DNA of 10,242 nucleotides, taken from JANWXR01 sp033577755. Lineage in GTDB: Bacteria > Chloroflexota > Anaerolineae > Anaerolineales > UBA6663. The translations under genes and the position numbers were made by a program. Where the stretch lies: the NCBI GenBank assembly GCA_033577755.1, contig JAVQXV010000113.1, positions 1 to 10,242 of the forward strand, written 5' to 3'. The notes below the pieces were generated by a model. The model had not been told where the DNA came from, did no database searches, and saw nothing but the letters and a program-made list of their open reading frames with translations. Within the stretch, counting starts at the first letter, position 1. Each line of letters starts with the position of its first letter. Below, piece after piece: positions 7,105-10,242 of the stretch.

Positions 7105-7133
7105 AGTATAGAGGCGGACAGGCAGCACGTCAA
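7105..7133 (-). promoter_or_regulatory. Housekeeping-type promoter of the transporter cluster
   Basis: The minus strand carries TTGACG (7128-7133), a 17-base spacer and TATACT (7105-7110), which matches the vegetative sigma-70 consensus at 5 of 6 positions in each hexamer with ideal spacing. Transcription should start near 7098, giving a leader of about 136 bases before the receptor ATG at 6962. A leader of that length leaves room for post-transcriptional control, but no known element is evident. Confidence 0.75.
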
Positions 7134-7231
7134 CCCGCCCGGCGACCGGCCACCTCGGGCTTTCCGCAGGGTAGAGAGGCACGGACATATTCGCCCGTAC
7201 ACCCCCACAGTGCCGTGCGTTCGGCCGGACA

Positions 7232-7334
7232 GTGTGCACGCAAAGGTTGCCAGGGAACGTGCCGCCCCTTCGACTACCGCTTCGCTTCGCTCAGCGTCCG
7301 CTCAGGGTGCGGCTGACAGGTTTTGCGTGCACAC
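7232..7334. repeat. Foldback repeat with 13-bp perfect terminal inverted repeats
   Basis: It begins with GTGTGCACGCAAA and ends with the exact inverse, TTTGCGTGCACAC, over 103 bases. The inner arms continue imperfectly (GGTTGCCAGG against TGACAGG). The core (7271-7316, containing CTTCGCTCAGCGTCCGCTCA) matches 9560-9605 almost exactly. It has no coding capacity. The layout is that of a small non-autonomous mobile element or a REP/BOX-like dispersed repeat. No clear target-site duplication is visible. Confidence 0.8.
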
Positions 7335-7346
7335 GCCGGCAGGTGA

Positions 7347-7468
7347 GCATGTGCGGCTACCTTCGGCTTTGCCCGGCGTTCGCTCAGAGTGCCCCTTGCA
7401 CAGGACATCTTGAGCAAAGCCGAAGGACGAAGGAGCGGCACATTCCCTCACCATCCTTGTGTACATGC
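7347..7468. repeat. Diverged copy of the foldback repeat family
   Basis: It carries a perfect internal 12-base inverted repeat, CCTTCGGCTTTG at 7360-7371 against CAAAGCCGAAGG at 7415-7426. Its right flank, from GAAGGAGCGGCACATTCCCT to about 7468, aligns with 14-54 at the left edge of the window, though with many differences in the terminal part. The outer ends GCATGT and ACATGC are complementary. It abuts the copy at 7232-7334. Confidence 0.55.
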
Positions 7469-7539
7469 TTTTTCGCGCGAATTTTTAGGCTGTGCCACGT
7501 ATAAGCCCGGCGAGGCACGAAACCGGGTTGAAGAGTCAG

Positions 7540-7580
7540 CTGCGCATGCCGGCGGCACCCCGCTTTATCGGCAAGCGCAG
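7540..7580 (-). terminator. Hairpin behind the small membrane-protein gene, no T-run
   Basis: CTGCGCATGCCG (7540-7551) and CGGCAAGCGCAG (7569-7580) form a 12-bp stem with one mismatch and a 17-base loop. It begins 2 bases after the TGA of the gene ending at 7583. There is no T-run on the minus strand, so it may protect the 3' end or act with Rho rather than be an intrinsic terminator. Confidence 0.35.
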
Positions 7581-7582
7581 AG

Positions 7583-7846
7583 TCAAGTACGCGAATGGGC
7601 GGGTTGTGGCGAAACCATTCCGGAAGCCCGTCGGGCCAAGGCTGTAAACAGACGAAATCCAAGAAAGACCAGGCCGGCCCCGCCCAAACCCGCCAGCACC
7701 CACCACCAGCCGGTGCTCTGACGTCCGGCCTGCAAAGGAGATGATCTCTGCCGCAGTTGTCGTCCCAGCCTAGCCACGAACTCGGCACGCGGTTCTACCG
7801 GCAGCAGTCGCTGCCGCAACCGGTCTTCAAGCGTCGCGATGTCCAT
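7583..7846 (-). CDS. Small single-pass membrane protein, possible ECF sigma partner
   Basis: It has 87 residues. The N-terminal part MDIATLEDRLRQRLLPVEPR and then AEFVARLGRQLRQR (21-34) is charged and helical. One membrane segment WWWVLAGLGGAGLVFLGFRL (about 47-66) follows, then a short basic tail. The ATG has a good ribosome binding site (AGGGG, 5-6 bases upstream) and lies 16 bases after the DegV stop, so it is probably the third gene of the sigma factor unit. Charged cytosolic N-termini followed by a single helix, encoded next to ECF sigma factors, are the layout of membrane anti-sigma factors. However, no zinc-binding His-x3-Cys-x2-Cys motif or other anti-sigma domain is visible. The sigma-partner role is therefore inferred from context only; a plain small membrane protein is the alternative. 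Confidence 0.75.
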   Translation of the reverse strand: MDIATLEDRLRQRLLPVEPRAEFVARLGRQLRQRSSPLQAGRQSTGWWWVLAGLGGAGLVFLGFRLFTALARRASGMVSPQPAHSRT

Positions 7847-7862
7847 TCAGACCCCTTTGAAA

Positions 7863-8720
7863 CTAAAAGCCCTCGCCGTAGGCAATACCGATGGTGCCCG
7901 GGCCGGCATGGACGGCAACGGTTGGGGCCACGTCGGCGACTACGGTTTCAACAACGGCACTGCCTAGCCTATCGCGCAGAGCATTCAGGGCCTCGGTTGC
8001 TTCAGCTTCGGCGGCGGCATGAATGGCCGCCAGACGAATGCCGGTCTTACCGGTAAGCCGCTCGGCGATGATGTCAACCATTCGGCTAACGGCTTTCTTT
8101 CGTGAGCGCACGCGCTCCAGCGGATGGATGGCGCCGTCGCGCACTTCAAGCAGAGGCTTCAGGTCGAGCATGCCACCGACGAACGCCTGTGCTGCGCCGA
8201 TGCGACCGCCACGTTGCAAATACTTAAGCGTCTCCGGCGTCAGCAACAGGCCGGTGCGCGGGATAGCGGCCTTTGCCACTTCCACGACCTCCGCTGCCGT
8301 CTTGCCGGCCTTGGCGGCCTTTGCCGCAGCGCGCACGATCATTGCCAGTGCCATAGATGTGGTTTGCGAATCGATGACATGAAATTCCTTGCCGGACAGC
8401 AGGCCGACCGCTTCACGGGCAACCGCGTAGGTGTTGGACAGCTTCGACGAAATATGAATGCCGACCACCGCGTCGGCAGCCGCTGCTGCCTGGCTGTAAA
8501 CTTCTTTCATATCCCCCAACGATGCGACCGAAGTCGTAGGATGGACAGGATCCACCTTTAGGCGCTCGAAGAACTCCGTCGCCTGCAAGTCAACACCATC
8601 ACGGTAAGACTTATTCGACCAGATGACGATGTTGGGAATGACATAGAGTTTATCTTCTTCAACCCAGGCTCGCGGCGGGTAGGCAGTTGAGTCGGTGACG
8701 ATTGCGACGGTTTGGCTCAT
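7863..8720 (-). CDS. DegV family fatty-acid-binding protein
   Basis: DegV/FakB-type proteins bind a single fatty acid; in Firmicutes, FakB presents it to the kinase FakA for phosphorylation and entry into phospholipids. The protein has 285 residues, the usual length. The N-terminal TDSTAYPP (9-16) is the family start motif. YRDGVDL (39-45), HPTTSVASLGDM (60-71) and ISSKLSNTYAVA (90-101, usually ISSxLSGTY) match the fatty-acid pocket region. LKYLQRGGRIG (165-175) and VHAGPGTIGIAY (270-281) complete the signature. The ATG lies 23 bases after the sigma factor stop with only a weak AGAAAG upstream, so it is probably co-transcribed. No FakA kinase gene is in the window, and the role outside Firmicutes is less clear. 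Confidence 0.95.
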   Translation of the reverse strand: MSQTVAIVTDSTAYPPRAWVEEDKLYVIPNIVIWSNKSYRDGVDLQATEFFERLKVDPVHPTTSVASLGDMKEVYSQAAAAADAVVGIHISSKLSNTYAVAREAVGLLSGKEFHVIDSQTTSMALAMIVRAAAKAAKAGKTAAEVVEVAKAAIPRTGLLLTPETLKYLQRGGRIGAAQAFVGGMLDLKPLLEVRDGAIHPLERVRSRKKAVSRMVDIIAERLTGKTGIRLAAIHAAAEAEATEALNALRDRLGSAVVETVVADVAPTVAVHAGPGTIGIAYGEGF

Positions 8721-8743
8721 GGTGCTCGGCTTTCTTTCTAAGG

Positions 8744-9352
8744 TTAGGTGCGAAATCGTTCCCAGAGCGAAGAAGCTCTGGATGGTTTAGCAGTCTGATC
8801 TCTTTCTAGAGCCTCTAATTCATCTCGCAAGGACAACAGCGTGCGATGATAAAGGCTCTTGATGGCGCCCTCACTCCGCCGCATGATGACGCCGATCTCG
8901 GCGTTGGATAGCTGCTCGACGAACTTCAGAATAATCAGTTGCTGACGTTCACCGGGCAACCGCCGCAGCGCCTGTAACAATAGTTCCTGGCGCCGGCGTT
9001 CGTCCAGCGTTTCATCTGGCGACTCGGCCCGCAGGTCTGCCAGTGCCGCGCCGTTGAGGGGCGCCGTGCGGCGGCGTGCTTCATCGCGATGCCAGTTAGC
9101 CACCAGATTGTGTGCAATCCGATAGAGCCAGGCCGAGAACGGCAAGCCACGCTCTTCGTACTTCGCCAGATGCTGGCTGGCCCGCAGAAAAACACGCGCC
9201 GTCAGGTCTTCGGCGTCCTGCACATCGCCGGTGCGATAATAAATATAGTTGTAAATCGGTCGAACGTACCGCTGATACAACTCGCCAAAGGCTTCCGGAT
9301 CGACTTTGGCGCGGCGCACCAAATCGGCCTCGTTCCCGTTCTGGTCTGACAC
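8744..9352 (-). CDS. ECF-type RNA polymerase sigma factor
   Basis: Sigma-70 family factor with only regions 2 and 4, 202 residues from the chosen start. Region 2 covers about 15-90: AFGELYQRYVRPIYNYIYYR, DVQDAEDLTARVFLRA (core-binding and -10 recognition) and PFSAWLYRIAHNLVANWHRD. Region 4 covers about 125-180: LLQALRRLPGERQQLIILKF, then the helix-turn-helix QLSNAEIGVIMRRSEGAIKS and LYHRTLLSLRDEL. The GTG at 9352 is preferred because VSDQNGNEADLVRRAK is a normal ECF start and AGGAG stands about 10 bases upstream. The frame is open back to a TTG at 9412, but that start has no ribosome binding site. It is first of three closely spaced genes behind a vegetative promoter. No copy of its own-looking ECF promoter was recognised in the window. 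Confidence 0.93.
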   Translation of the reverse strand: MSDQNGNEADLVRRAKVDPEAFGELYQRYVRPIYNYIYYRTGDVQDAEDLTARVFLRASQHLAKYEERGLPFSAWLYRIAHNLVANWHRDEARRRTAPLNGAALADLRAESPDETLDERRRQELLLQALRRLPGERQQLIILKFVEQLSNAEIGVIMRRSEGAIKSLYHRTLLSLRDELEALERDQTAKPSRASSLWERFRT

Positions 9353-9432
9353 CCGTCGCCTGCTCCTGCTGCGGGCGCAGTTTTCAACAGTTATAACCCA
9401 CTTTGCCCGCAAAAGTTATGCTGATTGATATC

Positions 9433-9461
9433 AGTATAACAAAGGCAACCAAGAGGGTCAA
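9433..9461 (-). promoter_or_regulatory. Housekeeping-type promoter of the sigma factor unit
   Basis: The minus strand has TTGACC (9456-9461), a 17-base spacer and TATACT (9433-9438). Transcription should start near 9426, about 74 bases before the GTG at 9352. The -10 box is identical to that of the transporter promoter at 7105-7133, and the -35 differs by one base. A vegetative rather than ECF-type promoter argues against simple autoregulation. Confidence 0.75.
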
Positions 9462-9476
9462 AGTTCGGAGCACGGC

Positions 9477-9630
9477 TGTGCACGCAAAACATGTCAGCCA
9501 CACCCTGACCATTCGGCCTCGCTCAAGGGAGCGCGCTCAGGGGAGCGGTGGGCATCCGGCGACTGCCGCTTCGGCTTCGCTCAGCGTCCGCTCAGGCTGT
9601 GGCTGCCACTAACAACCTTTGCGCGCACAC
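9477..9630. repeat. Longer foldback repeat copy
   Basis: It starts TGTGCACGCAAAA and ends TTTGCGCGCACAC, imperfect inverse ends of the same family as 7232-7334. Inner arms TCAGCCA and TGGCTG are also inverse. The core 9560-9605 matches 7271-7316 almost exactly in the same orientation, but this copy holds about 50 additional bases (around 9505-9558). It lies directly upstream of the sigma factor promoter and ends inside the hairpin at 9612-9658. Confidence 0.75.
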
Positions 9631-9658
9631 CCGTGCTCGGTGTGCACGCAAAGGTTGT
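9612..9658. repeat. 19-bp-stem hairpin from two opposed repeat ends
   Basis: ACAACCTTTGCGCGCACAC (9612-9630) faces its inverse GTGTGCACGCAAAGGTTGT (9640-9658) with one mismatch and a 9-base loop. The right arm continues to 9664 as CAGGGA, which matches the family end at 7232-7256. It is therefore the outer end of a further, truncated copy placed head to head with the copy at 9477-9630. Confidence 0.85.
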
Positions 9659-9719
9659 CAGGGAAAAATGAGCCTGGGGTAGGATTGGGCTAATAACCAA
9701 TGGTGCTAGTTTGATTTGG

Positions 9720-9773
9720 AGTCATGGGGTATCCTCGAGGTTGTAAACCAAATCAAGGAGGTACCCCATGACT
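9720..9773 (+). promoter_or_regulatory. Inverted repeat that can hide the transposase start codon
   Basis: AGTCATGGGGTA (9720-9731) is the perfect inverse of TACCCCATGACT (9762-9773), which contains the transposase ATG (9768-9770). Next to the arms, TCCT (9732-9735) can pair with AGGA (9756-9759) in the AAGGAGG ribosome binding site. A second perfect pair, TTGATTTGG (9711-9719) and CCAAATCAA (9748-9756), competes with or crosses the first. A transcript entering from outside the element would contain both arms and mask initiation, as known for IS10 and other elements. The role here is inferred. Confidence 0.65.
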
Positions 9774-10242
9774 ACCGGCGATATTATCCTACACATTTTC
9801 TGTCTTGTGGATGACCGTCTGCCCAAACTGCCGCGACATCCTCAGGCCAAATTGTATCCAAGTGAATTGGTGACCATCGGCATTTTGTTTGCACTGAAAG
9901 GCGGTTCGTTTCGTGCTTTCTATCGCCGGCTGAAGCGCGACTATGGCGACCGGTTTGGAGACCGAACCTTGCCCGAACGCACTCGTTTGCTCCGTCTACT
10001 CGAGACCCATTGGGATTGATGTAACTATTTCCCGGCTGAACCGACGTTCTTCACCGTTATCGACACGTTCCCTATCGAATTGATTTTTCCCATTCGCCAG
10101 GGACGGAGTGCCCAACAAGTGGGCAAAAAAGGCCGTGACAAGGGGCGGTGGAGCGTTGGCGTCAAGCTCTGTTGGCTCCTAAACCAAGCGGGGCGCGTGG
10201 TGGCTTGGGACTGGAATACCCTGAACGTGCACGACCAATGCT
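9768..10242 (+). pseudogene. DDE transposase, 5' part, interrupted by a TGA
   Basis: The gene starts at the ATG behind AAGGAGG and reads MTTGDIILHIFCLVDDRLPK, then LYPSELVTIGILFALKGGSF and FYRRLKRDYGDRF. A TGA follows at 10017-10019 (codon 84). The same frame continues without further stops to the window end: CNYFPAEPTFFTVIDTFPIE, GRSAQQVGKKGRDKGRWSVG, and VVAWDWNTLNVHDQ. D99 in FTVID is the likely first catalytic Asp, and the Asp in WDWNTLNVHD a likely second; the Glu region lies beyond the window. Relatives as I remember them have DWC at the break, so TGG changed to TGA is the simplest reading. It resembles the IS982/IS5-like DDE group; the exact family is uncertain. The left IS end was not pinned down and should lie between about 9664 and 9720. 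Confidence 0.8.

Larger units (their letters stand above)
6963..7582. other. 620-base non-coding spacer between the two minus-strand units
   Basis: The part from 6963 to about 7098 is the predicted 5' untranslated leader of the transporter mRNA; I see no recognisable riboswitch in it. 7105-7133 is the promoter. 7134-7231 shows nothing I can name. 7232-7334 and about 7347-7468 are foldback repeats. 7469-7539 holds nothing identifiable, and 7540-7580 is a hairpin behind the small membrane-protein gene. The short open frames here lack family features and are artefacts of the GC-rich sequence. Confidence 0.7.

Noticed and set aside
6327..7316. Open frame of 329 codons on the plus strand
   Set aside because: It is antisense to the receptor gene and runs through its promoter and a foldback repeat; its protein is Arg/Gly-rich with no recognisable domain.
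7232..7468. CRISPR-like array from the repeated GTGTGCACGCAAAGGTTG motif
   Set aside because: The copies are few, in both orientations, unevenly spaced, and share their core sequence, so there are no unique spacers and no cas genes.
7468..7488. Terminator from T-runs around TTCGCGCGAA
   Set aside because: The palindrome has no loop bases and a stem too short to be stable, and no gene ends there.
1..10242. Composite transposon formed by the two transposase genes
   Set aside because: The left and right transposases belong to different families and both are broken, so they cannot form matched ends.

Overview
The window looks like a chromosomal stretch from a Chloroflexota (Anaerolineae-like) bacterium. 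The reasons are the GC-rich coding, lipoprotein signal peptides followed by long Thr/Pro/Ala/Gln linkers, and the mix of oligopeptide-type ABC transporter genes, ECF sigma factor and IS debris. The assignment is inferred from protein style; no rRNA or other marker gene is present. All intact genes lie on the minus strand. Both plus-strand genes are broken transposases, one at each edge.

Left edge (1-870): the end of a dispersed foldback repeat, then the 3' part of a decayed IS1634-like transposase. One of its frameshifts is a visible 14-bp tandem duplication.

Centre (871-7133, minus strand): a peptide/nickel-type (SBP family 5) ABC importer cluster. In transcription order it holds a strong promoter (-35 TTGACG, 17 bp, -10 TATACT), a lipoprotein substrate-binding protein with a strong ribosome binding site, a terminator-like hairpin, an OppB/DppB-like permease, an OppC/DppC-like permease, a small membrane-protein gene that has lost its start codon and gained a stop, a CGGAT-repeat spacer, and a second, divergent substrate-binding lipoprotein. 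The second lipoprotein carries an in-frame insertion derived from a palindromic dispersed repeat. No OppD/OppF-type ATPase gene is present, so the energising subunits must be encoded elsewhere.

7134-7582: non-coding DNA with two foldback repeats of the same family as the one at the left edge.

7583-9461 (minus strand): a three-gene unit behind a second near-consensus promoter (TTGACC, 17 bp, TATACT): an ECF sigma factor, a DegV-family fatty-acid-binding protein, and an 87-residue single-pass membrane protein that may be the sigma factor's membrane partner. This unit is the least ordinary protein-coding arrangement here.

Right edge (9462-10242): more foldback repeats, including a 19-bp-stem hairpin, then the 5' part of a second DDE transposase. 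Its ribosome binding site and start codon sit in a 12-bp perfect inverted repeat, and it is broken by a Trp-to-TGA nonsense codon. It runs off the window.

I found no CRISPR array, tRNA, rRNA or defence system. The features most worth a second look are the foldback repeat family, the repeat inserted in a coding sequence, the doubly inactivated small membrane gene, and the sigma/DegV/membrane-protein unit.
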